DNA of 64,000 bases from Saprospiraceae bacterium (GCA_026982695.1 JALSGS010000053.1:178925-242924), one strand, 5' to 3'. Positions 19,201-27,994 are shown, counted from the stretch's first letter. Numbers and translations are program-made. Notes: a model not told the origin generated them from the letters alone.

Positions 19201-20119
19201 GGCCACAGACACCTACATTGTACTGAAAATCTCGCCGATAAGTACCTATCAATACCCCATCTCGATATTCTTCTAAGCAAATGCCCACTACGAACTGACC
19301 AATAGTGTTGGGCAACCCCGTGAGCAAGCCCGTATGTGGATCAATAGCAAGTGGGTCACCACCAGGTATGCCATTGAGCATGTTGTTTTCATCATAAGGA
19401 GGCAACCAAGGCACGGGCTGATACGGCGGAGGTGCAGGTGGTTGCGGCATGGGATCTATCGGGCTGGCACCGTTTAGGGGTGTGCATAAGCGATAGACCA
19501 GTGAGTCTCCATCGGCATCATAAGCCGACTGATCGAACCAGATTGGCTCATTGACACAGATATACAACGGCGGCCAAGCATTGAACTGGGGACCTGAGTT
19601 GCACTCGAGCAAGGCTTTTTCAGAAATGGTGGCCATATAGGTACTGCCCACAGCTAATGGATCGACAATATTGGAGATCGTACCATTGCGGCAACAACGC
19701 TGATAAGCCAAGATATACCCTCCTGGAAGTGGCGGCAGCGTAACAATGGCGCTATAAGTAGTGGTATGTACACACACATCGGGCGGTACGACGAAACACT
19801 CGTCACTAAGCATGGGGTTGAGCGTGTCGTTGAGCATCTCGTCCCAAGGGATGAGTAGCTCCTGCACTAATTGGGACTGCGCATTGAATATGCCAATGGA
19901 AGCTGGATCATCGAACCAAGCCTGTGGATTGCCATTGTAGCAATCGCGAAAAATGGTGAGCCGTATTTCGTACTGATTGTTGCCCAAGCAAGTATAAGTC
20001 AATTCACCACCTACAATATGAGTAGCCTGCCCCAGCACAGGCCACAGCACGTAGCCTACAACGAGGCCAAAGAGATAGCGGAAGGGCAGACAAGCACGCA
20101 ACCGAGATACAGCAGTCAT
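16250..20119 (-). CDS. Giant T9SS cargo protein with gliding-motility type B sorting domain
   Basis: 1289 residues. The signal peptide (to about LGQA) is followed by ATHIVGGELTYTCLGNNQYE, a start I associate with large Bacteroidota surface proteins. A tandem of PKD/Ig-like beta-sandwich domains runs to about residue 1190, with repeated patterns such as '...PDTGWYDVTLIA...' and '...STLYVVTITDIQGNC...'. The C-terminal ~85 residues (VPNTFSPNGDGINDQFQVYG, then VYDRWGEEVFR and WDGTFQGRSLPPDVYAW) are the type B sorting domain. The protein should be a cell-surface adhesin or motility-related protein. No PorP/SprF-like partner is adjacent, although such partners often accompany type B cargo. Confidence 0.92.
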   Translation of the reverse strand: MTAVSRLRACLPFRYLFGLVVGYVLWPVLGQATHIVGGELTYTCLGNNQYEIRLTIFRDCYNGNPQAWFDDPASIGIFNAQSQLVQELLIPWDEMLNDTLNPMLSDECFVVPPDVCVHTTTYSAIVTLPPLPGGYILAYQRCCRNGTISNIVDPLAVGSTYMATISEKALLECNSGPQFNAWPPLYICVNEPIWFDQSAYDADGDSLVYRLCTPLNGASPIDPMPQPPAPPPYQPVPWLPPYDENNMLNGIPGGDPLAIDPHTGLLTGLPNTIGQFVVGICLEEYRDGVLIGTYRRDFQYNVGVCGQTTAAFFAPEAICGQFEVTFVNLSEEAESFFWIFSQDGAAIGTSTDITPTWIFPDTGWYDVTLIAAANSNCVDTFTQSIHLLPESLIPNFTLVPLTCTDSVIYQVYNTTVDTLFVPASWTWLLNDTLVLSHDPEPQFVFYKSGTYQITLQVTNTAGCSTQLSQWLNVSLIDYELPADSLQLCAGQSVLLNNGNHPALLFYWSPASSLDDSLAQNPVATPSTSTLYVVTITDIQGNCSITRQVWVEVWPLPQLGLTDTLTSCDDSIMLYANWDGIAEIAWATQSDFDAIWSYEDSLQVSVAGNPTWYVQLIDIHGCTTTDSVLLLDVGIQAQLVGPHAVCPADTAYVTFLSSDSTVTITFAGEGWQSDLPYSAWLVPEQAGGYGLSVNATNAAGCTWSDTFSIFVPDTTNQSPLVEWVPCAGTEVAFSLQGVNAAIAHWLFGDPDHPTAQASGSPVSWDYGSTGTYLAVLTFGDSLTCLEPVPFLVTLDEPGVQSAIDAQLLACDSMATGLFVNATSTDQPIAQLTWFAPADTLISGDSLWAQWVYPDTLWVGLAVYTQPGCRDTAWAILHAAPIAPPLPDSALACNFPTALTFDLPPGLGFLWAPPQNVLDPTATQPTVLAPGTYIAQVHSLAMPQCQLIDTVHVFSLPPVQVTLPADTASCGEAISLNAMTNLPALIQWYVWPDTANPVHLGPNYTWQPTDTNVLIVEATHPKACPGYDTVEVVHKGLQLSWYNFYTLCRGQDTLQLALANASSIPWSVSWQPQEAILTDPNEPVIAVSPLESTLYQFEAVNAAGCTAHGIVQVEVFARPFASMQAFPTPVYAGQEVSVTLENLSFPSIDWYADPSVPFELVSPQQVTAVLQEPTTFVATVTDFRGCMWSYSLWVPVLGGCVPPYVYVPNTFSPNGDGINDQFQVYGPVAQIELVVYDRWGEEVFRTTDVTQAWDGTFQGRSLPPDVYAWQAWIACVGGKTIVLKGNVTLLR

Positions 20120-20212
20120 TCTCAGGGGTTAAAGGTTGTATATATAGCGTAAGCTAAATCTTCGCAAAAGATAAAGGCTTTTTCCCCAACAATGCCCATA
20201 TATCTAAAAAAG

Positions 20213-20251
20213 AAAAAGAGGCCCGATACTATTGTTTCAAGCCTCTTTTTT
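20213..20251 (-). terminator. Intrinsic terminator of secDF
   Basis: A perfect 10-bp stem (20213-20222 with 20241-20250) around an 18-base loop; on the minus strand the stem ends in a T-rich run. It lies about 50 bases beyond the secDF stop codon. Confidence 0.75.
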
Positions 20252-20298
20252 GTATTCCCAATCGAACAGGAAAGGGAAATTTCACCTATTTACCTCCT

Positions 20299-23200
20299 TC
20301 AATGGCGTGCTTTAGCAGCAGCTCTAGAAAAGGAAGACTTCTGCTTCTTAGCACCCACTCGAATATCTCCACTTAGGTCGCTCATCACCGGCGTAGCGAT
20401 GAAGATCGACGAGTAAGTACCTACAATAATGCCTATCATCAAAGCAAAGGCAAAGCCTTTTATGCTTGTCCCTCCAAAGAAGAAGAGCAGAGCCACTACG
20501 AAGAAAGTAGTCAACGAAGTGATGATGGTTCGGCTGAAGGTATTGTTGATAGCATCGTTAATGATTTCGTCTTTGCTCCTGTCGCTATACAGGCCAAAAA
20601 ACTCGCGGATGCGGTCAAAAACTACTACGGTGTCGTTGATGGAATAACCTACTACAGTGAGGATGGCAGCTACAAAAGCCTGATCGATCTCGAGTGACCA
20701 AGGCACGGTACCGTGCAAGAGAGAGAACATGCCCAAGGTGATAAGCACATCGTGGAACAGTGCTGCGACAGCCCCCAGCGAGTATTGCCATCTATTGAAC
20801 CGGATAAGGATGTACAAAAAGATAACGAGTAAGGCGAAGATCGTAGCCTCCCAGGCCGAGTTTTTGATGTCGTCGGCAATAGTGGGCCCTACTTTGCTGA
20901 GGGTAGAGATATGCGTAACGCCTTCGGCATCTGAATGGCTAAAGTGCGCCAATGACGTATTTACCACATTGATCTGCTTGAGGCCTTCGTACAATTTGGC
21001 AATCACCTGGTTTTGTGCATCCTTATCATCGCTATCTACTAGATAGTCCGTCACGATATTATAGGTATTCTTGGTGTCTACAGCCTTCACTACAGGTGCA
21101 TGCCCATCGAAAGCTTCGGTGAGCACACTACGCAACTGATCAGCCGAAGGCACCTCACCCGCAAACTCTACATTGAAGGAGTAGCCCCCCTTAAAGTCAA
21201 CGCCCAAGTCAAAACCTCTCGTGAACATTGAGATCAAGCCAGCTACGATCAGCACACTCGAAATTGAGTAAGCTAACCGACGCTTGCCTACCCAATCAAA
21301 GTTGAGGTTGACAAACTTGTCTTTCGACCAGTTGGTCCAAAAGGAGAGGTGTTTCCCCTTTGAGATCCACCAGTCGATAACCAGGCGAGCCAACAACACA
21401 GCAGTAAACAGCGAGCTCAATACCCCAATGATGAGTACCACGGCAAAACCCTTAATGGGCCCCAAACCAAACCATGCAAGGATAATAGCGGTAAAAAGCG
21501 TGGTGACATTGGCATCAACAATCGCTGAATAAGAATACTTGAAGCCATCAGAGATGGCCAACATCAGTGTTTTGCCGTTGCGCAACTCCTCGCGTACCCG
21601 TTCAAAGATGATGACGTTGGCATCTACCGCCATACCGATAGTGAGGATAATTCCAGCAATACCCGGCAAAGTCAACACTGTACCTACTGAAGCCAACGTG
21701 CCCAAGATGAAAAAGATATTGGCAAATAGCGCCACGATTGATACGACACCAGCACTACCATAGTAGGCTACCATAAATAACACGACGATGAGGAAGCCTG
21801 CCAGCAAGGCCTTGAGGCTACGGCTGATATTTTTAGCTCCTAGCGAAGGGCCAACAATCGACTCTTGGATGATTTGCGTGCGTGCAGGCAACTTGCCCAC
21901 CTGGAGGATGTTTGCCAGGTCTTTAGCTTCTTGCGTAGTAAAGTTGCCCGTAATCTGAGAATTGCCCGAAAGAATGGGGTTGATCACTCGGGGCGCAGAA
22001 ACTACCTCGTTGTCTAGCACGATGGCAATTTCCCGATTATTGTCTTGCGCGGCCCTGGTTGTCATCTGCCCCCACTTGCGAGCCCCCACATCGTCCATAG
22101 CCAAGTCGACTTTCATTTCACCCGTGTTGGGGTCTGGATTGGCCAAAGCATTGATTACGTGATCGCCTTCAAGTGGTGCACGTGTACTGCCGCGCTCCAT
22201 CTTGATGGCATAGAGCTCGTATAGGTCGGTCAACTCACCCGTTTCGGGATCCTTGATGGGTTTGCGCGACCACAGGAACTTGACGTCCTTTGGGAAAAGC
22301 TCGCGAATACCTGGCCGGTTGAGGAGTTCTATGACGCGCTCTCGTTGGTTTTTACGTGCAGTACCGATTACAGCCAAGCCACGCGCACCATTGGAGTTGA
22401 GCTGGAGGATGTCAAATAGGGGGCCCTGATTGCCAGCTGCTGCATTGTCTGTGTAGATGGTATCTACACTCAACACTACAGAGCTATCGACATTGCCCAG
22501 AGAGTCAGTGCCATAGGTGTAGTGCAACTCATAAGGGCGCTCCGAATCAGCGTCTTCTCCTGCTTCCATTTTGCGCAGCTTTTCGTTGGCACGCACAAAG
22601 GCGTCGAGGATGCCAGGGTCAGAGACGCGATACACGTTCCAGAATTCGAGTTTGGCTGCAGCCTGCAAAAACTGGCGGGCACGCTCGGGGTTGTCTACCC
22701 CAGGCAGCTCTACCACGATCAGGTCACGCGATTTGTCGAGCGACACATTGGGCTGTGTAACCCCCAGCTTGTCGATGCGCTCTTTGAGTAGCTTATAGGT
22801 AAGTTCTACCGTCTCGTCTGCTTTTTGACGCAATACGCGCAACACCTCGTCGTCGGGTGTATTGGCATGGATCTGGTCAGAGAGCACTTCATTGCGACGG
22901 AAGATCGAATTGAGTGGCTTGCCATTGGCTACCTCCTTCCACGCTTCTCCGAACAACGTCACAAAGTCCGACTGTGAACTTTTGAGCTTTTGGCTAGCCA
23001 AATCAAGTGCCTGGCGGAAAGTGGGGTCATCACTGTTGTTGGCCAAAGCGACGATAAAATCGCGAAGATCCACCTGGAGTACTACGCTCATTCCACCCTT
23101 GAGGTCCAGACCAAGGGCCAATTGCTGGGCTTTGAGATCCTGATAGGTAAAATCTTTGACGAGCGGAATGCGAAACACCACCTCAGAGGACATAGAATCC

Positions 23201-23391
23201 AAAAAGGCAGTACGTGCTGCCTTATATACCTCTGTTTTTTGCTCGGGGTCGGTCACCTTGCCAGCTACCTGCTCGGCATAAGCTTCAGCAGCACGTTCCA
23301 CCTTGCGCGCCGGCAACATGAGCAGAAACTGGTACAAAGTGACCAGTATCATCACCACGAGAAAAAACTTCACAATTCCTTTTCCTTGCAT
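20299..23391 (-). CDS. secDF: Protein translocase subunit SecDF (fused)
   Basis: Proton-driven accessory of the Sec translocon that pulls exported proteins to the periplasmic side. 1030 residues, fusing SecD (to about 680) and SecF. Visible are the first membrane segment (about 6-24), GLDLKGGMSVVLQVD (SecD start), the periplasmic P1 region with KLGVTQPNVSLDKSRDLIVVELPG, the helices with GMAVDANVIIFERVREELRNG, and SecF with FDLGVDFKGGYSFNVEF and GYSINDTVVVFDRIRE. Fusion is normal in Bacteroidota. The gene is monocistronic with a hairpin-bearing leader and a good terminator. It lies next to one of the giant Sec/T9SS substrates. Confidence 0.97.
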   Translation of the reverse strand: MQGKGIVKFFLVVMILVTLYQFLLMLPARKVERAAEAYAEQVAGKVTDPEQKTEVYKAARTAFLDSMSSEVVFRIPLVKDFTYQDLKAQQLALGLDLKGGMSVVLQVDLRDFIVALANNSDDPTFRQALDLASQKLKSSQSDFVTLFGEAWKEVANGKPLNSIFRRNEVLSDQIHANTPDDEVLRVLRQKADETVELTYKLLKERIDKLGVTQPNVSLDKSRDLIVVELPGVDNPERARQFLQAAAKLEFWNVYRVSDPGILDAFVRANEKLRKMEAGEDADSERPYELHYTYGTDSLGNVDSSVVLSVDTIYTDNAAAGNQGPLFDILQLNSNGARGLAVIGTARKNQRERVIELLNRPGIRELFPKDVKFLWSRKPIKDPETGELTDLYELYAIKMERGSTRAPLEGDHVINALANPDPNTGEMKVDLAMDDVGARKWGQMTTRAAQDNNREIAIVLDNEVVSAPRVINPILSGNSQITGNFTTQEAKDLANILQVGKLPARTQIIQESIVGPSLGAKNISRSLKALLAGFLIVVLFMVAYYGSAGVVSIVALFANIFFILGTLASVGTVLTLPGIAGIILTIGMAVDANVIIFERVREELRNGKTLMLAISDGFKYSYSAIVDANVTTLFTAIILAWFGLGPIKGFAVVLIIGVLSSLFTAVLLARLVIDWWISKGKHLSFWTNWSKDKFVNLNFDWVGKRRLAYSISSVLIVAGLISMFTRGFDLGVDFKGGYSFNVEFAGEVPSADQLRSVLTEAFDGHAPVVKAVDTKNTYNIVTDYLVDSDDKDAQNQVIAKLYEGLKQINVVNTSLAHFSHSDAEGVTHISTLSKVGPTIADDIKNSAWEATIFALLVIFLYILIRFNRWQYSLGAVAALFHDVLITLGMFSLLHGTVPWSLEIDQAFVAAILTVVGYSINDTVVVFDRIREFFGLYSDRSKDEIINDAINNTFSRTIITSLTTFFVVALLFFFGGTSIKGFAFALMIGIIVGTYSSIFIATPVMSDLSGDIRVGAKKQKSSFSRAAAKARH

Positions 23392-23501
23392 GATTCATAC
23401 TTGTTTAACTTGTCGGATATGTGATTAGTTGGTTCACAATTAGTTATCCATGTAAAAGTGGTAAAAACTGCCCACTTCTATGCCCTTAGTAGGAACAAAA
23501 A

Positions 23502-23543
23502 TTTTCGGCACGGCCCCCCCTGCCGAAAAACCCCGCAAATATA
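23502..23543 (-). promoter_or_regulatory. secDF promoter -7 box and hairpin at the predicted 5' end of the mRNA
   Basis: TATATTTG (minus strand) lies at 23536-23543; no clear -33 TTTG. About where transcription would begin there is a 9-bp perfect inverted repeat (23502-23510 with 23521-23529) enclosing a G-rich loop (C-run on plus), and on the transcript it is followed by TTTTTGTT. The element therefore resembles a terminator or a 5' stabilising hairpin. The leader to the ATG at 23391 is about 140 bases and contains no convincing leader peptide. Confidence 0.45.
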
Positions 23544-23671
23544 AACCTTTTCACAACTTAACCTCCGGATAAAAACGATGTGACCTTATCATTTCGTAGC
23601 TCGTATCAAGAAATTAGATATCCTACTTATAAAGGCATATCTTTATTTTTTTAACCAAAGAAAACGACAAC

Positions 23672-24160
23672 ATGGGACTTTTCTCATTTCTCAAAGAAGC
23701 CGGTAAAGGGCTAGTGGGTTACAAAAAACAACCAGCTACACCTACACCTGAAGAAAGAGCAAAAGCTAATCAAGAGCTAGCCGAGTTATTGCGCAAAGAA
23801 ATTGAGGCGCACGGCTTCGAGGTCAAAGACTTGGTGATAGATGTAGATGAAGACAAAGTATCCATCACTGGCGAGGTAGCCTCACAGGATATTAAAGAAA
23901 AAGTAGTATTGCTGGCAGGTAATGTACGAGGTATAGCCGTAGTGGAAGAATGCATAGAGGTAGTAGAACCTTCGCCTGAGGCACAGTTTTACACCGTACA
24001 GAAAGGCGATTCGCTCTCCAAAATTGCCAAGCAGTTTTACGGCGATGCCATGAAGTATCCAGTGATTTTCGAGGCCAATAAGCCCATGCTCAAAGATCCC
24101 AACCTCATATATCCTGGGCAAGTGCTGCGCATTCCAGCGCTGGAAGAAGATGCACAATAA
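23672..24160 (+). CDS. BON-LysM protein, Kbp/YgaU family
   Basis: 162 residues, no signal peptide. A BON domain (about residues 35-98, VKDLVIDVDEDKVSITGEV) is followed by a LysM domain (106-155: FYTVQKGDSLSKIAKQFYGD, then NLIYPGQVLRIP). Same architecture and near the same length as E. coli Kbp (YgaU), a cytosolic potassium-binding protein. The N-terminal MGLFSFLKEAGKG also matches that family. Potassium sensing is inferred from homology; LysM here need not bind peptidoglycan because the protein is not exported. A strong bidirectional terminator follows. Confidence 0.9.
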   Translation: MGLFSFLKEAGKGLVGYKKQPATPTPEERAKANQELAELLRKEIEAHGFEVKDLVIDVDEDKVSITGEVASQDIKEKVVLLAGNVRGIAVVEECIEVVEPSPEAQFYTVQKGDSLSKIAKQFYGDAMKYPVIFEANKPMLKDPNLIYPGQVLRIPALEEDAQ

Positions 24161-24178
24161 AACTCCTATAAACAAAAG

Positions 24179-24213
24179 AAGAGCAGCTTTCTTCCTGGGA
24201 GCTGCTCTTTTTG
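24179..24213. terminator. Bidirectional intrinsic terminator
   Basis: A 10-bp perfect stem (24179-24188 with 24200-24209) with an 11-base loop is followed by a T-run on the plus strand; the A-rich left flank gives a T-rich tail on the minus strand. It separates the convergent BON-LysM gene and the 2-hydroxyacid dehydrogenase gene. Confidence 0.85.
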
Positions 24214-24219
24214 GTTAGC

Positions 24220-25167
24220 TCATTCGCGAGCTTTACGTTTGGCTAACCACTCAGCGATATTGCGCGCTACTCCTTGAATAAGGCGTTGTCGTGCTTCGCG
24301 CGTAGCCCAAGCCATGTGGGGCGTAATGATGCAATTGGGCAAGCCAATAAGAGGGCTACCGCGGCGCGGTGGTTCTTCAGCTAACACGTCGAGTGCAGCT
24401 CCTGCGATAAGGCCTTGTTGCAGTGCATCAGCCAAGTGTTGTTCATGTACTAGCCCACCCCGCCCCGTATTGATCAGTAGTGCAGTGGGTTTCATCAGAC
24501 GGAGATGTTCATTCCGGATCAGGTGATGTGTTTGCCGCGTAAGGGGCACGTGCAAGCTCAGCACATCGCTTTTGCGAAAAACCTCTTCTAAGGTGGCCAG
24601 TTGTACGCCTGGAGGTGCTCCCCTTTGTGGTTTTTTTCGAAAAGCCATCACCTTCATACCTATAGCTTGTGCTACATTGGCCACAGCAGTACCAATAGCC
24701 CCCAGCCCAATAATTCCCATACACTTGCCCCGCAACTCTGGGATGGTGCCCAATGTGAAGCACCAGTCGGGCGAGCGGCTCCAGGCACCTTGCTGCACTT
24801 GAGCATTGTGTGCTGCTACTTTATTGGTCAGAGCCAAGAGCAAGGCAAAGACATGTTGTGCTACCGAATAGGTGCTATACCCCTTGACGTTTTTTACGGG
24901 GATGCCACGTTGCTGCGCAGCTTCAAGGTCGATGTTATTCATGCCAGTAGCCAACACACAAATGAGTTTGAGTTGAGGCAATTGCTCGAGCTCTGAGGGG
25001 CCGATAACTACCTTATTGACGACGATCACATCGGCATGTTGAGCCCGCTGTACCACTTGTTCTGGCGGGGTGCGCGGCCATACGGTTAGTTGTCCAAAAG
25101 ATTCGAGGGGGGCCCAAGAAAGGTCGCCTGGGTTGGCAGTGTGTCCATCTAATACTACTATTTTCAT
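24220..25167 (-). CDS. D-2-hydroxyacid dehydrogenase
   Basis: NAD-dependent reduction of a 2-keto acid or the reverse. 315 residues. The nucleotide-binding motif is G154-x-G156-x-x-G159 (GIIGLGAIG). The catalytic triad is visible as R236 (NTGRGGLV), E265 (LDVLAEEPP) and H284 (ITPHMAW). The sequence resembles glycerate/hydroxypyruvate reductase-type members, but substrate specificity cannot be read. Monocistronic, with its divergent neighbour at 25227. Confidence 0.92.
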   Translation of the reverse strand: MKIVVLDGHTANPGDLSWAPLESFGQLTVWPRTPPEQVVQRAQHADVIVVNKVVIGPSELEQLPQLKLICVLATGMNNIDLEAAQQRGIPVKNVKGYSTYSVAQHVFALLLALTNKVAAHNAQVQQGAWSRSPDWCFTLGTIPELRGKCMGIIGLGAIGTAVANVAQAIGMKVMAFRKKPQRGAPPGVQLATLEEVFRKSDVLSLHVPLTRQTHHLIRNEHLRLMKPTALLINTGRGGLVHEQHLADALQQGLIAGAALDVLAEEPPRRGSPLIGLPNCIITPHMAWATREARQRLIQGVARNIAEWLAKRKARE

Positions 25168-25226
25168 GCCCTGATTTTTTGCTTAGTACAAGGATAATAC
25201 GAAGCGCCAAATTCCGTTTTTGCGGC

Positions 25227-25784
25227 ATGAAAGAAATAATTTCCCTCTTATATGCTATGGCCTTGGCCATAGGGCTTGATGCTCAATCGTACACTACAGC
25301 AGCAGGTATGCGTCTGGGCACCGATTGGGGTCTGACTTTGCAACAACGCTTGTTGAAGCACACTACAGCAGAGTTCATCGTACAGTCAAGTCTTCAGCGC
25401 GAGGAAGTGTTGCTGACGCTGTTAGCCGAACAACACCAACCCATTTTATCCAAGCGAGTCAATATTTACGGCGGCGGCGGGCTACACAAAGGTTTCGTTA
25501 CTGCTTCTGATGTGCCGTGGGCTGCACCTTGGGGCATTACACTTATTGGTGGAGCGGAATTCACCATAGCACGCGTGGTGTTGAGTTGGGACTTCAAGCC
25601 CACTGTCAACTTGCATGGCGGCGAAAAGGGTTTTTATGCCCAGACAGGAGTGTCGGTACGCTATGTATGGATAAAGGGCAACGTATTTGAAAAAAGACGA
25701 CGCCAGAAACAGCGCGACAAGCGGCGCAAAGCGCGCGAGCAAGCAGGCATTCCGCCTTGGCAAATTTGGCGCAAGCCGCAATAA
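25227..25784 (+). CDS. Exported beta-barrel-like protein of unknown function
   Basis: 185 residues from the ATG at 25227 (MKEIISLLYAMALAIGLDAQ, signal peptide). The mature part has short amphipathic strands (ILSKRVNIYGGGGLHKGF, YAQTGVSVRYVWI) like a small outer-membrane barrel. It ends in an unusually basic tail of about 30 residues (EKRRRQKQRDKRRKAREQ), which would lie outside the barrel. No family recognised. It converges on the lipoprotein gene at 25798 with 13 bases between stops. Confidence 0.75.
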   Translation: MKEIISLLYAMALAIGLDAQSYTTAAGMRLGTDWGLTLQQRLLKHTTAEFIVQSSLQREEVLLTLLAEQHQPILSKRVNIYGGGGLHKGFVTASDVPWAAPWGITLIGGAEFTIARVVLSWDFKPTVNLHGGEKGFYAQTGVSVRYVWIKGNVFEKRRRQKQRDKRRKAREQAGIPPWQIWRKPQ

Positions 25785-25797
25785 ATTATTGCCGTGA

Positions 25798-26550
25798 TTA
25801 CTGGTACAGTGGCACTTCGAGTGGCTCAAAAATAAGGGGATGCCCCAAGGGGTTTTCAAAGCGAATGCGCCATTTACCGGAAGGCAACGCCTCCAAGCTA
25901 CATGCCCCTACAGAAGCACGACACGTCGCTTCCCAAGGGAAAATCAACACAGCGCCTATGGGTTGAGGCAAATAACGCCGGAGCTCATGATGGAACCGAT
26001 CGAGCGGGGGGAGATTGGGCAAGCGGAAGAGCTGCCCTTCCAGCAGCCCCCCCTTCAGTCCCAAGAAAAGCACTAGTGTGCTGTCATTTTGCTTCGCTAC
26101 GTAAAATCCGACCAAGTCTTCCACATGCCAAGGGGGTACTACCAAGCGACCTTGGGCATCGAGCCGAGCGAGGGTATGCCACGCTGTATCGGGGACAGGG
26201 CCCTTCGTATAGCGCTGTGCAATGTGCCAGCCACTTGAGTCAGGTATCAATGCATAGATCAGCTCGTAGTCGGCCCACTGACCAATAGCATAATCAATAG
26301 CACCTATGGATAAAAGACTTTTGTCTTTTACGGTTGTATCACAGTTGATGAGCTCGTCGAGCTTGATGCGCACGTCATCCGTTTGGACAAAAATTTCACA
26401 TAGGTACCACCCAGTACTGTCGGTCGGATGCGTGTGATATACAAAGCTGGGATGTGGCAAGGGCTCGGGTGCAGGTCCATTACAGCTCGCCAGCCAGCCC
26501 ATGCCAGCTACCCACAAACTCATTACTGCAATCCGCCATTTCGATTTCAT
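25798..26550 (-). CDS. Lipoprotein of unknown function
   Basis: 250 residues. The signal peptide ends in the lipobox LASC (MSLWVAGMGWLASCNG). The mature protein is Pro/Trp/His-rich with beta character (GWYLCEIFVQTDDVRIKLDEL, HVEDLVGFYVAKQNDSTLVLFLGLKGG). No known domain seen. It starts 30 bases after the exported protein at 26581, so the two may share a message. Confidence 0.75.
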   Translation of the reverse strand: MKSKWRIAVMSLWVAGMGWLASCNGPAPEPLPHPSFVYHTHPTDSTGWYLCEIFVQTDDVRIKLDELINCDTTVKDKSLLSIGAIDYAIGQWADYELIYALIPDSSGWHIAQRYTKGPVPDTAWHTLARLDAQGRLVVPPWHVEDLVGFYVAKQNDSTLVLFLGLKGGLLEGQLFRLPNLPPLDRFHHELRRYLPQPIGAVLIFPWEATCRASVGACSLEALPSGKWRIRFENPLGHPLIFEPLEVPLYQ

Positions 26551-26580
26551 GTGCCAAAGGTAGGCAATGAGCAGCTATCC

Positions 26581-27870
26581 TCACGTCTTGCGCTTTTTCT
26601 TCCTAGCTGCAGGGAACAAGACGTTGTTGAGAATAAGCCGGTATCCTGGCGAGTTGGGATGCAAACTCAGATCGGTTTCGGGATCATTGACGTAATGGCG
26701 GTAATCTTCAGGGTCATGGCCGCCGTAGAAAGTCCAAAAGCCTTGCCCCAACTCGCCGTGGATATAACGCGCTTCGTCGAGGGGGCGCGTCTCTCCCAGA
26801 ATGAGCACATTAGGCTTGATGTACTGTTTGCGAAAAGCGGTAGTTTGCCCCATAAACCCTTTGACGGTGCGCGTATGGCACTGCGTGAGCATCGTGGGCA
26901 CGGGATCCCATTTTGCCGAGAAGTCGAAGAGGGTAAAATAATCTTGATCGGGGGGAATATTGCGCCGCAAAGAGTTGTCGATACTGGAGAATTCGTATTC
27001 CAAGGGGTTCATGCTGAGCTGGAAGTCGCGGAAAGCAAAACAATTGTCGAAGTTGAGCTTCTGCTGTGCGTTGGGGTCCATTGGATCGCCATCGTAGTAT
27101 TCGGCACAGATATCGACGCCATCGGCAGCCAGGGCAATATCATAGGTGTCGGTAGCCGAGCACATGGCAAACATAAAGCCACCGCCAATGACGTATTCTC
27201 TAATTTTTTTAACCACTGCCAGCTTTAATTGAGAGACCTTTTCGTAGCCGTGCTTGTGAGCCAACTCGGTCAGTAGCCGCACATTCTCCTTGTACCATGG
27301 GTAGTTGTGATAGCTGGCGTAAAAGCGCCCGAACTGCCCCGTAAAATCTTCGTGGTGCAGGTGCAACCAGTCGTACTGAGGTAGCTTATCGGCCAAGACT
27401 TCGTCGTCATACACGGTTTCGTAGGGTATTTCGGCATAGGTGAGCACCAATGTAACGGCATCGTCCCATGGTTGGATCCGATCGCCCCGCTGGCTTTTGA
27501 AGCCTTCGGGTGGAGTATAGACAGCGATTTTGGGTGCTTTTTCCAGCTTAATGGCGTCCATATTGACCTCAGGATCGGCGATTTGCTCCAGAATGGCATT
27601 AAAGGCTGCATCGGGCAGTATTTCATAGCTGACGCCCCGCGTTTTGCACTCTTTTTCGAAGATGGGGTTAGCTCTAAAAGCAAAGCTACCACCTCGATAG
27701 TTGAGTAGCCACCAAGCTTCTACACCATTTTCAAGTACCCAATAAGTAATGCCATAAGCCTTAAGATGATTGCTCTGGCTTTCGGCATCCATGGGTAAAA
27801 GCATGTAGGCAGCCCGAAGGGGCGAGAAAGCAGCAATCCAAAGAACCCACAGGAGGATATATAATCTCAT
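26581..27870 (-). CDS. Exported protein of the family often labelled asparagine synthetase B
   Basis: 429 residues from the ATG at 27868-27870 (MRLYILLWVLWIAAFSPLRAA, signal peptide). The mature N-terminus (YMLLPMDAESQSNHLKAYGITYW) and later blocks (YDWLHLHHEDFTGQFGRF; GGGFMFAMCSATDTYDIALA) match a conserved Bacteroidota family that databases often name asparagine synthetase B. I see none of the N-terminal Cys glutaminase or ATP-pyrophosphatase motifs of a real AsnB, and a signal peptide argues against that role. The GGGFMFAMCS segment resembles the nucleophile elbow of class I glutamine amidotransferase-like folds (Cys), which is inference only. Function unknown. Confidence 0.85.
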   Translation of the reverse strand: MRLYILLWVLWIAAFSPLRAAYMLLPMDAESQSNHLKAYGITYWVLENGVEAWWLLNYRGGSFAFRANPIFEKECKTRGVSYEILPDAAFNAILEQIADPEVNMDAIKLEKAPKIAVYTPPEGFKSQRGDRIQPWDDAVTLVLTYAEIPYETVYDDEVLADKLPQYDWLHLHHEDFTGQFGRFYASYHNYPWYKENVRLLTELAHKHGYEKVSQLKLAVVKKIREYVIGGGFMFAMCSATDTYDIALAADGVDICAEYYDGDPMDPNAQQKLNFDNCFAFRDFQLSMNPLEYEFSSIDNSLRRNIPPDQDYFTLFDFSAKWDPVPTMLTQCHTRTVKGFMGQTTAFRKQYIKPNVLILGETRPLDEARYIHGELGQGFWTFYGGHDPEDYRHYVNDPETDLSLHPNSPGYRLILNNVLFPAARKKKRKT

Positions 27871-27994
27871 CGCAAAAAATGAATTTTTCAATCATTTGAT
27901 TGTGCTCGTCGAAAAGGCCATTTTCAGAAACGCTATGTGACAAACAGCGGTTGTATAGAAGGGATATTTTTTGCGTTATGCACCTACAATTTAT

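Noticed and set aside
17633..19276. Plus-strand open frames inside the 1289-residue T9SS protein
   Set aside because: Antisense to a continuous protein with clear domains; no protein-like features.
26428..27228. 266-codon plus-strand frame
   Set aside because: Antisense to the exported 429-residue protein, which has a signal peptide and conserved blocks.
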